A stretch of 39,326 nucleotides of DNA from an uncultured Eubacteriaceae bacterium (GCA_903789635.1 CAIFEY010000030.1:1-39326); one strand, 5' to 3'. Positions 25,317 to 32,602 are shown, counted from the first letter of the stretch. Numbers and translations are program-made. Notes: generated by a model from the sequence alone, not told the origin.

Positions 25317-25358
25317 GGAACACTGGGAAATCCAGGGTTCCGGCGGCTGCGCTTTTTT
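25317..25358 (+). terminator. Candidate terminator after ychF
   Basis: GGAAC-a-CTGG, loop gaaat, CCAG-g-GTTCC forms a nine-pair hairpin at 25317-25341. Six T residues follow at 25353-25358, eleven bases beyond the stem, which is farther than usual. Confidence 0.5.
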
Positions 25359-25412
25359 CATGCGGAAAATCACTTTACTTAGTTACTGCTGAATTACTGA
25401 GTCGGTAAAATC

Positions 25413-25452
25413 AATGAACCGATGAACCGATAAACCAATGAACCATCGAATC
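25413..25452 (+). repeat. 8-bp-period degenerate tandem repeat
   Basis: AATGAACC, GATGAACC, GATAAACC, AATGAACC and ATCGAATC follow one another without gaps. Confidence 0.8.
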
Positions 25453-25549
25453 AATGTATCACCCGGAGCCGGATACGCGCGCCGGGGTTTTCGCGTGGGC
25501 CGGCGGACAGAGCCGAGGCGCGCGGACTGCGAAAGGAGGCGGAACGATC

Positions 25550-26035
25550 ATGAAGAGTGCGGCAGCGGGCGTCATCTCCATCCTGATGACGCTGATCCTG
25601 TTCCTCGGCATGGCCGGGATCTTCCAGCAGGACCGGGCGCGCGCCGAGGTCTCGCGCGCGATGACTGAGGCCTGCGCGGCGGCGCAGCAGGAGGCGCTGA
25701 GCAATCCGGACGCCTTTGCCGCGGAGGACACGTACAGCCAGCTGTTCCAGAAACGGCTGAAGCAGTGCCTCCCCAAGGACAAGGGCCGCTTCTACGAGCT
25801 TCGCGTCTACACGGCGGACCCTGAGCGCCGCCTCCTCGACGCGGAGCTGACGCTGCACCAGGGAACGATTATAGGGAAGGAGAGGCTGATCAGGGTGCGG
25901 CGGACGGTGATCGCGGAGCCGGTGAAAACACAAGCGCCGGTGGAAACACAGAAGCCTGCGGAAACCAAGGCATCCGAGGAATCCGAGAAACTATCAGATC
26001 CGAAAGCGGCAGAGCAGAAGGAGACAGGGAAGTAG
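25550..26035 (+). CDS. Pseudopilin-like protein (161 residues)
   Basis: ATG 25550 follows AAAGGAGGCGGAACGATC. The N-terminus MKSAAAGVISILMTLILFLG gives one membrane helix starting near residue 4. A helical and beta region (FQQDRARAEVSRAMTEACAA, YELRVYTADPERRLLDAELT) leads to a Glu/Lys/Pro/Thr-rich tail (repeated TQAPVETQKPAETK). The overall build matches the pseudopilins of the first pilus half and of 29787. It opens the second pilus half, 112 bases before the TadA-like ATPase. Confidence 0.6.
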   Translation: MKSAAAGVISILMTLILFLGMAGIFQQDRARAEVSRAMTEACAAAQQEALSNPDAFAAEDTYSQLFQKRLKQCLPKDKGRFYELRVYTADPERRLLDAELTLHQGTIIGKERLIRVRRTVIAEPVKTQAPVETQKPAETKASEESEKLSDPKAAEQKETGK

Positions 26036-26051
26036 GAACTTTGTCAGAGCA

Positions 26052-26089
26052 GCAGGCCGAAAGGCAGGCGGCAGGCCGGAAAGCAGGCG
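26052..26089 (+). repeat. Two tandem 19-bp units
   Basis: GCAGGCCGAAAGGCAGGCG (26052-26070) and GCAGGCCGGAAAGCAGGCG (26071-26089) differ at two positions and lie just after the pseudopilin stop. Confidence 0.8.
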
Positions 26090-26147
26090 GGAAGACCGCC
26101 GGGCAGGCAGTGCAAGTCAATTGTTGAAGGCAGTTTAGGAGTTAGGA

Positions 26148-27230
26148 ATGAATTTGACGATCCAAAAGGGATACTTCGGGGAACTTCTCCCATACATCGA
26201 AAACGAGAAGATCACGGACATCACCTGGAACGGCAGGGAGCTGTGGGTGGACGATCTGGAAAAGGGCAGGTACACGGCGTCGCTGGTGCTGGAGCCGTCG
26301 TTCCTGGACGGATTCGCGGCGAGGATCGCGAACCTGGCGAACGTGAATTTCAACCGCAGCCAGCCGCTCCTGGAGGCCGAGACTGAGGACCTGAGGATCT
26401 CGCTGATCGACCGCTCCGTGACGAACACCGACTGCACCCTGGCGATCCGAAAGACGCCGGCCGTGCGCCGCCTGTCCGAGGAGGGCATGATCCGCCAGAA
26501 ATACGCGAGCGCGGAGGTCCTGCAGTTCCTCGAGGCGGCGGTCCGGAGCCGCTGCAGCATCGTGGTCACCGGCGACGTCGGAAGCGGTAAGACCGAGCTG
26601 GTGAAATATCTGACCAAGTTCATCCCGGACCACGCGAGGACGATCTCGATCGAGGACAACTTTGAGCTCAGACTCTCCGCGATCAATCCGAGGCTGGACT
26701 GCGTGGAGATCAAGGTCACGGACACGTTCTCCTACGAGCTCGCGATCAAGGCCGCCCTGCGCCAGATGTGCCGCTGGATGCTGCTGTCCGAGGCGCGCGG
26801 GCGCGAGGTCAACTACCTGCTCGAGGCGGCGTCGACGGGCTGCAGCGTCATGACGACGGTCCATTCGGACGACGTCCGCAAGCTGCCCGACCGCATGATG
26901 AACATGATTGGAAAGGCCAGCGCCAACCGCCAAAACGACATCTACAGCTTCTTTGACGTCGGCATCCGCGTCGACGCCAGGAACACGGGCGAGGGAATCC
27001 GGAGAAAAATCTCCCAGATCTGCGTCCTCGACCGCGACGGCGGCGAGAACCGTTTGCAGATGCTCTACCAGGACGGCGCGTGGCTCGATGGGCCGCTGCC
27101 CGTCAACCTGATCCGGCGGATGAAGAGGGAGGGCGCGTATGACGTTCTCCCGGAGTTTTTACAAAGCCTGCAGCGACTAGAGCGGCTGGAAAGAAAGGAG
27201 GAGAGCCATGGCGGAGAGAACGCTGAATAG
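26148..27230 (+). CDS. tadA: TadA/VirB11-type secretion ATPase, second copy
   Basis: A 360-residue hexameric secretion-type ATPase. N-terminal residues 1-120 form the usual sensor domain (ITDITWNGRELWVDDL). Walker A is GDVGSGKT at 142-149. The Asp box reads ISIEDNFELRL, Walker B lies in LLSEARGREVNYLLEAASTG, and the His box is TTVHSDD. It lacks the long N-terminal and C-terminal extensions of the ATPase at 18219. It overlaps the next gene, a TadB/C-like membrane protein, by 23 bases, as expected for motor and platform. AGGAGTTAGGA precedes the ATG. Confidence 0.9.
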   Translation: MNLTIQKGYFGELLPYIENEKITDITWNGRELWVDDLEKGRYTASLVLEPSFLDGFAARIANLANVNFNRSQPLLEAETEDLRISLIDRSVTNTDCTLAIRKTPAVRRLSEEGMIRQKYASAEVLQFLEAAVRSRCSIVVTGDVGSGKTELVKYLTKFIPDHARTISIEDNFELRLSAINPRLDCVEIKVTDTFSYELAIKAALRQMCRWMLLSEARGREVNYLLEAASTGCSVMTTVHSDDVRKLPDRMMNMIGKASANRQNDIYSFFDVGIRVDARNTGEGIRRKISQICVLDRDGGENRLQMLYQDGAWLDGPLPVNLIRRMKREGAYDVLPEFLQSLQRLERLERKEESHGGENAE

Positions 27231-28872
27231 AAGGGGGTTCCGAGGAGGGTTCGGCCGTTTCGGCCGTTCGGGAGGTCCCGGCGGACCGGACAGCGATTCG
27301 GACAAAGAAAGAGCCGGCCGGCGCAGGTTACCCGGCCTGCCGGGTGGACCGGGAAGGTCGGAAAGACAGGAAAATTCGGAAAGACCGGGAAAGTCGGAAA
27401 AACGCGGCTGGCCGTCCGGCGGTATCAGCCGGTCCGCTTCGAGACCTTTTCGCTCCGGCGGAAAAAAGAGCCTCCTGCCGAAGGAAATCGCGGCGTTCGG
27501 ATTCGAGTATTCGCTGAAGAAATACGCCGCGCAGAGCGCAGTAATTTTAGCGGCGATGGCGGTCATCGGTCATGTATACATGCTCTCGGTCGTGCGCCTC
27601 GTGATCCTGATCGCGGCGGCGCTCGCCGCGTACCCGCTGATCCTCCGCGCGCAGCTGAGGTTCCTGGCCGCCGGACGCGACTTCCGCGAGGCGGCCCAGT
27701 ACATGGAGCAGATGCTGCTGTTCTTCAAGCAGACGCCCAAGATTCTGTCCGCGATGAAGGGCACGATGATGATCGCGGAGGGCCAGCTGCGCGAGCGTCT
27801 GCGCCAGGCGGTCTTCATCATCGAGCACGACGTCTCGGGTGCCGACGTCTACGAGAAGGCGTTCGGACTGCTCGAGGAGGCGTACCCGAGCGCGAGGATC
27901 AAGACGCTGCACCGCTTCATGCTGCAGGTCGAGCGCGGCAGCAGCGGCCACTACCAGCAGGGCGCGGACTCGCTGTACTTCGACACCCAGTCCTGGGTCA
28001 GCCGCGTCTACGGCTACCAGAAGGAGATGAAGAACATCAAGGCCAAGCTGTCGGTCATCATGGTGATGTCGGTCGGCATCGCGGCGTTCTTCTCCCGCAT
28101 GCTGCTTAGGGCTGAGGAGTCGCTTCCGGGAAAGCTCAGCCTCAACCTGGTCGATTCCGCCCTCTATCAGAACGCGGCAGTCGTCTTCCTCCTTCTGTTC
28201 CTCGCGCTGTACGTCTTCGTTCAGGCCAAGGTCACCGGCCGCTGGCTCTTAGACGACACCCGCCCGGGCAAGGACCAGGACCTCGCGCTGCACGCGATGG
28301 ACGCGGTCGAGCATGGAAATCCGCGCAGGGAATACCGGAAGGCGGCGGCAGCCTCGCTGGTCGGTTTTGGAATGGCAGCGGCCAGTGCAATCGTCGGTTT
28401 TAAGATCGGCGCTGCCGCCGGCGCCGTGCTGGGCGTGCTGATCCTGTCGTGGCCGAGGATCCTGCGGAACAAGCGCCGCAGCCTCGTGGAGACGACGCTG
28501 CGCAAGGACTTCCCGGTCTGGATGCGCGAGGTCTCGATCCACCTGTACGACATGGTCCCGGTGCGCGCGGCGTCGCTGGAGCCATATCTGCACGTCTTCC
28601 GTGACTACCACGTGGAGGAGCTGACGGCGTCGTTTAAGTCGCTGTTCACGATCCGGAGCCTGTCGTCCGAGGACGCGCAGCGCCAGGTCACCGAGCTGGT
28701 CCGCCGAAACCAGTCGCAGCTGGAGAAGGCCGAGCGCCTGAGGAATCAGGACTATCTGTCGGGGGTTTCCCTGATCAGCCTCCTGCCGATGGTGCTGATG
28801 TCGCTGTACCTGATCGTGAATCTGCTGCTGATTCTGCTGGGATTCATGGGTCTTGCGAAAGGAGCGTTTTAA
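27208..28872 (+). CDS. TadB/TadC-like platform membrane protein with Gly/Arg-rich N-terminus
   Basis: A 554-residue membrane protein starting inside the ATPase gene after AAAGGAGGAGAGCC. Residues 1 to about 85 are Gly/Arg/Pro/Ser-rich and look disordered (GRFGRSGGPGGPDSDSDKE). The rest has helices near 105-150 (paired), 280-298, 320-342, 380-415 (paired) and 525-550, with two cytoplasmic helical domains between them (FREAAQYMEQMLLFFKQTPK; REVSIHLYDMVPVRAASLEP). That suggests two GspF-like modules in one chain, a TadB plus TadC equivalent. The disordered N-terminus is unusual for the family. The stop overlaps the next ATG as TAATG. Confidence 0.72.
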   Translation: MAERTLNRRGFRGGFGRFGRSGGPGGPDSDSDKERAGRRRLPGLPGGPGRSERQENSERPGKSEKRGWPSGGISRSASRPFRSGGKKSLLPKEIAAFGFEYSLKKYAAQSAVILAAMAVIGHVYMLSVVRLVILIAAALAAYPLILRAQLRFLAAGRDFREAAQYMEQMLLFFKQTPKILSAMKGTMMIAEGQLRERLRQAVFIIEHDVSGADVYEKAFGLLEEAYPSARIKTLHRFMLQVERGSSGHYQQGADSLYFDTQSWVSRVYGYQKEMKNIKAKLSVIMVMSVGIAAFFSRMLLRAEESLPGKLSLNLVDSALYQNAAVVFLLLFLALYVFVQAKVTGRWLLDDTRPGKDQDLALHAMDAVEHGNPRREYRKAAAASLVGFGMAAASAIVGFKIGAAAGAVLGVLILSWPRILRNKRRSLVETTLRKDFPVWMREVSIHLYDMVPVRAASLEPYLHVFRDYHVEELTASFKSLFTIRSLSSEDAQRQVTELVRRNQSQLEKAERLRNQDYLSGVSLISLLPMVLMSLYLIVNLLLILLGFMGLAKGAF

Positions 28873-28976
28873 TGAGTGAGTTTATATCGGACTTCGGCGA
28901 GCTTTGCGTGATCGCGGCCGCGGCGATGCCGGTGGTCGGGGCGATGATGATTATGCTGATGGAGGTGGTGGGGTGA
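28872..28976 (+). CDS. Flp-like micro-pilin 1 (34 residues)
   Basis: It begins at TAATG, sharing one base with the upstream stop, with AAAGGAG in place. The product starts MSEFISDFGELCVIAAAAMP and is almost entirely one membrane helix. D7-F8-G9 aligns with E7-Y8-G9 of the three pilin-like proteins downstream. Flp pilins carry a Glu-Tyr pair at the start of the mature helix, so this may be a minor pilin or an accessory helix. It has no outer domain. Confidence 0.6.
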   Translation: MSEFISDFGELCVIAAAAMPVVGAMMIMLMEVVG

Positions 28977-29182
28977 AGCGGACAAGTTAGGTGCGGGCAG
29001 GTTTTTGCTTTAGGACCGGACCGGGGTCCGGACTGCGGTCTGTGCGGGGGAGCCGGGTCCGGCAAGTGTGCAGGAGGACCGGGCTTCGGCCGGGATGGGC
29101 CGGAGGAGGTTTGAAGGAGCCGAAGCCGGGTCCGGCGGGCCGGGCGGAAGTTAAGGAGGACCGGGTCCGGGAGGAGTGAGAA

Positions 29183-29320
29183 ATGGCAGGGATAATGGAA
29201 GAATATGGATCCTGGATCGTCGAGGTGATCGCGGGGCTCGGGATCCTGGAGGTTTGGTTATGGCTGGTGGGGAGCGGGTTCAACGGGCTCGCGGCTGCTG
29301 TGCTGAAAGGAGTGATGTAA
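29183..29320 (+). CDS. Flp-like small pilin 2 (45 residues)
   Basis: GGGAGGAGTGAGAA precedes the ATG. MAGIMEEYGSWIVEVIAGLG continues into one helix and a short tail (SGFNGLAAAVLKGVM). E7-Y8-G9 matches the other small pilin-like proteins here. The gene lies two bases before the next. The 206 bases before it (28977-29182) hold no supported gene, only GC-rich sequence with repeated CCGGGTCCGG strings and a CCGGACC-GG-GGTCCGG hairpin. Confidence 0.65.
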   Translation: MAGIMEEYGSWIVEVIAGLGILEVWLWLVGSGFNGLAAAVLKGVM

Positions 29321-29322
29321 TC

Positions 29323-29790
29323 GTGAAGAGATGGATGGAGGAGTACGGGCTGTTCCTGGCGGGGGTGATCGTCGGGTTGGCTTTGCTGCTGCTGTACGGG
29401 CAGGCGGTCGGGTCCGGCAGTCCGGGCGGGCAGATGATGCGGGAGACGGAGAGGTTTGGGGGTGGGTATTTCCGGTTTGTGGGGAGCGGCGCGGATGAGG
29501 CGAGCGGAGCGAGGGGAATCGGCGCAGCGAGCAGGTCAGGTTTGCAGGGCGCGGATGAGGCGAGCGGATCGAGGGGAATCGGCGCAGCGAGCAGGTCAGG
29601 TTTGCAGGGCGCGGATGAGGCGAGCGGATCGAGGGGAATCGGCGCGGCGAGCAGGTCAGGTTTGCAGGGCGCGGATGAGGCGAGCGAAGCGAGGGGAATC
29701 GGCGCCCGGGAAGGCGGCTATGGCGTCGGCGCCGCGTGTGCAGGTGAGATGAGCGGCGCGGACGGCGCGGCCGCGGGGGTGAGCGCATGA
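29323..29790 (+). CDS. Flp-like pilin with a 20-residue tandem-repeat tail
   Basis: A GTG start at 29323, ten bases after AAAGGAG, gives about 155 residues. The N-terminus KRWMEEYG followed by a helix (LFLAGVIVGLALLLLYGQAV) is the same Flp-like head as its neighbours, with E7-Y8-G9. Residues 56-128 are three full and one partial copy of GADEASGARGIGAASRSGLQ, encoded by a 60-bp DNA repeat. The rest is Gly/Ala-rich. The repeat length keeps the frame, so copy number could vary without loss of the protein. A repeat-bearing pilin could act as an exposed stalk or variable surface element. The next gene starts inside its stop (ATGA). Confidence 0.68.
   Translation: MKRWMEEYGLFLAGVIVGLALLLLYGQAVGSGSPGGQMMRETERFGGGYFRFVGSGADEASGARGIGAASRSGLQGADEASGSRGIGAASRSGLQGADEASGSRGIGAASRSGLQGADEASEARGIGAREGGYGVGAACAGEMSGADGAAAGVSA
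29488..29706 (+). repeat. 60-bp in-frame tandem repeat, about 3.6 copies
   Basis: Copies at 29488-29547, 29548-29607, 29608-29667 and a partial one at 29668-29706. Neighbouring copies differ by only one to a few bases, which implies recent expansion or homogenisation. Confidence 0.95.
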
Positions 29791-30134
29791 AGTCGGTGAT
29801 TCCAACGATGCTGATGCTGATCGGCATCACGATTATGACGGCGGTTGCGGTCTGCTTTTTGTCGTTTCAGATGCAGGTCTCGGCGGCGGAAAATTTGCAC
29901 GCGGAGAGCATGGCGGAGATCCAGGCGGCAAAGGCAAATCCCGCGACGGTGGCCTATTTCCAAAGGAAGGCGGAGGAGGTGCTGGGAAGCCGCAGCAGCC
30001 TGCAGGTGGCGGCGTCCGGGGACTGCGCGGGCACGGCGGTGGTCAAGCTGACGTATTACGCGGACATGCCGGTTTTCCAGCTGTCGCGCCGCGGCGTGAT
30101 CGAGGGCTGCATCTACACGGGCGAGCAGGCGTGA
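29787..30134 (+). CDS. TadE-like pseudopilin (115 residues)
   Basis: The ATG overlaps the stop of the repeat-bearing pilin gene. MKSVIPTMLMLIGITIMTAV is a single N-terminal helix. The outer domain has a helix (NLHAESMAEIQAAKANPATV) and a beta region (VVKLTYYADMPVFQLSRRGV) with two cysteines (GDCAG and GCIYTG) that could pair. Shape and place match TadE-type minor pilins. It ends the second pilus half before the major-pilin leader. Confidence 0.62.
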   Translation: MKSVIPTMLMLIGITIMTAVAVCFLSFQMQVSAAENLHAESMAEIQAAKANPATVAYFQRKAEEVLGSRSSLQVAASGDCAGTAVVKLTYYADMPVFQLSRRGVIEGCIYTGEQA

Positions 30135-30145
30135 CAGACGCTGCA

Positions 30146-30190
30146 TTGGCCGTCACGCATTGGCCTTCAGTTGGCCATTATCAGCTGGCC
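30146..30190 (+). repeat. Four TGGCC boxes upstream of the pilin leader
   Basis: TTGGCC at 30146, 30160 and 30171 and CTGGCC at 30185, all in the same orientation with spacings of 14, 11 and 14 bases. It is either a regulator array or another decayed tandem repeat. Confidence 0.55.
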
Positions 30191-30289
30191 ATCAATAACG
30201 GACAAGCTATGACTTAGAAATATATTGAGTGTGTATTTTGTCTGGGGACGAATACGTAATTCTGACATGAAAGAAAGGAGGAAAATTAC

Positions 30290-30403
30290 GTGGATAAGCT
30301 TACCATCAGGACGAGGAAGATCCGTGCGGATCCTGGAATGTTCCGGCCAGACTTTGGCGAAAACGAAGAGGAACCAATCGGGATAAACGCATATCGCCGA
30401 TAG
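30290..30403 (+). CDS. 37-codon ORF in the pilin leader, possible leader peptide
   Basis: A GTG at 30290 sits behind AAAGGAGG with good spacing and runs to TAG 30401. It reads VDKLTIRTRKIRADPGMFRP and then an acidic, non-hydrophobic tail. A hairpin (30392-30409) spans its stop codon and is followed by an AT-rich run. Position, ribosome site and hairpin suggest a leader peptide that could couple translation to pilin expression, or a small protein in its own right. I recognise no family. Confidence 0.45.
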   Translation: MDKLTIRTRKIRADPGMFRPDFGENEEEPIGINAYRR

Positions 30404-30409
30404 GCGATA
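30392..30409 (+). promoter_or_regulatory. Hairpin over the leader-ORF stop codon
   Basis: TATCGCC, loop GATA, GGCGATA is a perfect seven-pair hairpin. A ribosome stopping at TAG 30401 would melt it. Confidence 0.55.
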
Positions 30410-30457
30410 ATATTCTATTTTACTGCATTTACGTGTACAACTATGAACGTTATCTCT

Positions 30458-30562
30458 GGCCCCTCGGTGCGGGCAGAAGAGACCCCGCGCCGATGCAGGG
30501 GCCGTTTAGTCGAGCAAAAAACAAAATCATTGCTGCAGGAAAAGCCGGATACGGTTATCCGA
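30458..30562 (+). promoter_or_regulatory. Structured 5' leader of the Flp pilin gene
   Basis: GGCCCCT (30458-30464) pairs with AGGGGCC (30497-30503). Inside it CGGTGCGGG (30465-30473) pairs with CCCGCGCCG (30484-30492), giving about 16 pairs. A second hairpin, CGGATA-CGGT-TATCCG, lies at 30547-30562. There is no T-tract, so these look like stability or regulatory elements for an abundant pilin mRNA. I could not match them to a known riboswitch class. Confidence 0.5.
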
Positions 30563-30615
30563 AGCCATTGAATAGAAAGTTACTAACATCAAAGTTAAAA
30601 AGGAGAAAAATAGTT

Positions 30616-30789
30616 ATGAATACATTTTTACAGGAATACGGTGTAATCATTGTCGCGGTGCTGGTGACGATCACCATGATCGGCGTTGCTAGCATTTTCG
30701 GCGGCAACGTGCAGGACGGAATCGCGGCTGTATTTACCAAGTTCTCGGATCTGGTGAGCAATGCTGTGCCGACCGTGGTGGAGCCGTAG
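30616..30789 (+). CDS. flp: Flp-type major pilin candidate (57 residues)
   Basis: MNTFLQEYGVIIVAVLVTIT opens a short, mostly helical protein that ends SNAVPTVVEP. Size, the EYG motif at 7-9 and the long hydrophobic helix match Flp (type IVb) pilins, which polymerise through that helix. The AAAAAGGAG site and structured leader fit a highly expressed structural gene. The longer upstream open frame (from 30433) is not supported. Classical Flp has a longer leader ending in Gly; here any cleavage would remove only a couple of residues, and no prepilin peptidase is encoded in the window. Confidence 0.72.
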   Translation: MNTFLQEYGVIIVAVLVTITMIGVASIFGGNVQDGIAAVFTKFSDLVSNAVPTVVEP

Positions 30790-30826
30790 GAGTCAGGACA
30801 CCGAGTCAGACGATATCAGGAAATAT

Positions 30827-31102
30827 ATGGGTGAAGAGGCAGAGCGCTGGGTCAAGGCGTTCTGCCTCTGTTTGTGCCTGATCTTTATGCTGGTTCTGAC
30901 CGGTGCCGGGCTCCCTGACGAAGACACCGAAAACAGGAATAACGCGAAAATGTCTTACCGCTTCATCTCGCTCTCGCAAATGGACACGCTGGAGGAGGAT
31001 TCGGCCTGGAGGACCGACGTGGATTACCGCGGCTCGCTCGAGAAGTCGCTGCGGAAGAACGGCGACGCTGACGCGAGGTGGGTGTACATTTTCAGGCAGT
31101 GA
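30827..31102 (+). CDS. Hypothetical exported or membrane protein (91 residues)
   Basis: A helix WVKAFCLCLCLIFMLVLTGA near residues 8-28 is followed by a polar outer part (SYRFISLSQMDTLEEDSAWR, then RWVYIFRQ). The ribosome site (ATCAGGAAAT) is weak. It lies 37 bases after the pilin gene and may belong to the pilus locus. The cysteines within the helix are unusual. No family is recognised. Confidence 0.45.
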   Translation: MGEEAERWVKAFCLCLCLIFMLVLTGAGLPDEDTENRNNAKMSYRFISLSQMDTLEEDSAWRTDVDYRGSLEKSLRKNGDADARWVYIFRQ

Positions 31103-31110
31103 TCGTCGGT

Positions 31111-31148
31111 TCAGACAAAGATTATCCCGCTCAGACAAAGCTTATCCC
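31111..31148 (+). repeat. 18-bp direct repeat, 20-bp period
   Basis: TCAGACAAAGATTATCCC (31111-31128) and TCAGACAAAGCTTATCCC (31131-31148) differ at one base. They follow the stop of the hypothetical gene. Confidence 0.9.
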
Positions 31149-31277
31149 TCAGCAGATCCTGCCGTTGCTGCTGGGCTCACCCGGAGGGGAAATGCGGCCT
31201 GCCATCAGGACGTCGTGCTGCGGCGCGAATGGATTTTGTCCGGAACAAACAAAAAACATAAAATTTATCGTTTGTTG

Positions 31278-31306
31278 TTGACAGATCGAACCAAAAAAGT
31301 TATGAT
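31278..31306 (+). promoter_or_regulatory. Consensus promoter of the dapA-dapB riboswitch transcript
   Basis: TTGACA (31278-31283), 17-base spacer, TATGAT (31301-31306). The riboswitch aptamer begins 17 bases after the -10 box. Confidence 0.88.
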
Positions 31307-31322
31307 CTTAGCATACGATTGA

Positions 31323-31488
31323 GATAGAGGATGCGTCGGGCTAAGAGTACGGTCTCCGTGAATGCTCTGCAGAGCAGGGAGCCGGAAAGGAGCAGACGCC
31401 GAGGAGTTCATTTCTGCAGGGATGAAGTATCCGGGCGGACGGAATAAGATCGGTCCGACTGTCGCAATAGATTTTGCGGAGCGCTATC
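31323..31488 (+). promoter_or_regulatory. Lysine riboswitch (L box) aptamer
   Basis: P1 closes with GATAG (31323-31327) against CTATC (31484-31488). Conserved L-box segments occur in order: AGAGGATGCG, AGAGTA, GGAAAGGAGC, ACGCCGAGG, GGTCCGACTGTCGC and GGAGCGCTATC. It binds lysine and is expected to stop transcription at the downstream terminator when lysine is plentiful. It precedes dapA, a first-step gene of the lysine branch. About 135 bases with further pairing potential separate aptamer and terminator, longer than in many L boxes. Confidence 0.92.
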
Positions 31489-31624
31489 CTTGATAAGAAC
31501 ACCTGAATAATCGCGGCCAGCGGATACCCGCACGGCCTGTGGTTTACTGCCTGCGTACATTTTGCCGAAAAGGCGGAGTTTGCGTACGCCGGGGCAGGTT
31601 AGGTTCAGGAATGATCATTATCAG

Positions 31625-31651
31625 GCAGCCGATTCCGTCGGCTGCTTTTTT
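31625..31651 (+). terminator. Riboswitch-controlled terminator before dapA
   Basis: GCAGCCGA, loop TTCCG, TCGGCTGC, then six T residues: a perfect eight-pair rho-independent terminator. It ends 54 bases before the dapA start codon. Confidence 0.92.
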
Positions 31652-31705
31652 GTTCATCTCAATGCATTCTTTACTATTACCCGTTGAGAATCAGGAGGTT
31701 CTAAA

Positions 31706-32602
31706 ATGGCAAACGAAATTTTCAGAGGAATTGCAACTGCATTGATTACACCGTTCAACGAGGACGGAAGCGTAGATTTTGACAGCTACGGAAAGCTGAT
31801 CGACTGGCAGATCGAGCAGGGAATCAACGCCTTGGTCATCGCGGCGACGACCGGCGAGGGACCGACACTGTCCGATGCAGAGCACAAAAAATGCATTGAG
31901 TTCGCAGTAGAGCGTGCGGACCACCGCGTGCCGATCATCGCGGGAACCGGAAGCAACGACACGGCTTACGGACTGCAGCTCACCAGATTTGCGTGCCAGG
32001 CGGGAGCGGACGGCGTGCTCGTCGTAACTCCTTACTATAACAAAGCGACGCAGAACGGACTCGTCAGAATGTACAACGAGTACGCGGACGCATCCACGAA
32101 GCCGCTGATCATCTATAACGTACCGTCCAGAACGGGCGTAGACGTAAAACCTGAGACTTACGCTAAGCTCGCGGAGCACGAGAATATCGCGGGAATCAAA
32201 GAGGCGAACGGAAACTTGTCCTCCATTCTGGACACTGTTTCCCTCGTCGGCGACAAGCTCTCGATCTACTCCGGAAATGACGACCAGATCGTACCGATCA
32301 TGTCCCTGGGCGGCAAAGGCTGCATCTCCGTCCTTTCCAACGTTCTGCCGGCTGAGACGGTCCAGATTACGGACCGCTGGTTCGCAGGAGACACTGCAGG
32401 CGCAGCTGAGCTCCAGATCCGTTACTGTGAGCTGGTCCGCGCGCTGTTCTGCGAGGTCAACCCGATTCCGGTCAAGGCTGCGGTTGCGGCGATCGGAAGA
32501 TGCAAGAATGTCCTCCGCGCACCGATGTACCCGATGGAGGAGCAGAATCGTCAGCGCCTGCTGAACGACCTGCGTGAACTGGGGGTTGAGGTGAATGGTT
32601 AA
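31706..32602 (+). CDS. dapA: 4-hydroxy-tetrahydrodipicolinate synthase DapA
   Basis: A 298-residue class I aldolase-type enzyme that condenses pyruvate with aspartate semialdehyde, the first committed step to diaminopimelate and lysine. K165 in GIKEANGN is the Schiff-base lysine. T48-T49 (AATTGEGP), Y137 in YNVPSRTG and the Arg of SRTG complete the active site. Length is normal. AGGAGG lies before ATG 31706. It is controlled by the lysine riboswitch upstream and overlaps dapB by eight bases, so both enzymes respond to lysine together. Confidence 0.96.
   Translation: MANEIFRGIATALITPFNEDGSVDFDSYGKLIDWQIEQGINALVIAATTGEGPTLSDAEHKKCIEFAVERADHRVPIIAGTGSNDTAYGLQLTRFACQAGADGVLVVTPYYNKATQNGLVRMYNEYADASTKPLIIYNVPSRTGVDVKPETYAKLAEHENIAGIKEANGNLSSILDTVSLVGDKLSIYSGNDDQIVPIMSLGGKGCISVLSNVLPAETVQITDRWFAGDTAGAAELQIRYCELVRALFCEVNPIPVKAAVAAIGRCKNVLRAPMYPMEEQNRQRLLNDLRELGVEVNG

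Larger units (their letters stand above)
25158..25549. other. Intergenic region after ychF with repeats and a terminator
   Basis: No gene is supported here. It contains three tandem 11-bp units (25254-25286), a hairpin with T-tract (25317-25358) and an 8-bp-period repeat (25413-25452). A TTGACA at 25289-25294 has no good -10 partner. Confidence 0.7.

Noticed and set aside
28991-29179. 62-codon frame in the gap before the small pilin at 29183
   Set aside because: Arg/Gly-rich translation of GC-rich repeats, no ribosome site, no resemblance to neighbours.
29488-29706. CRISPR array
   Set aside because: Copies are contiguous 60-bp tandem units without spacers and encode an in-frame peptide repeat.
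30404-30615. c-di-GMP riboswitch in front of the pilin gene
   Set aside because: Strong hairpins are present, but I could not find the conserved core segments of class I or class II c-di-GMP aptamers.
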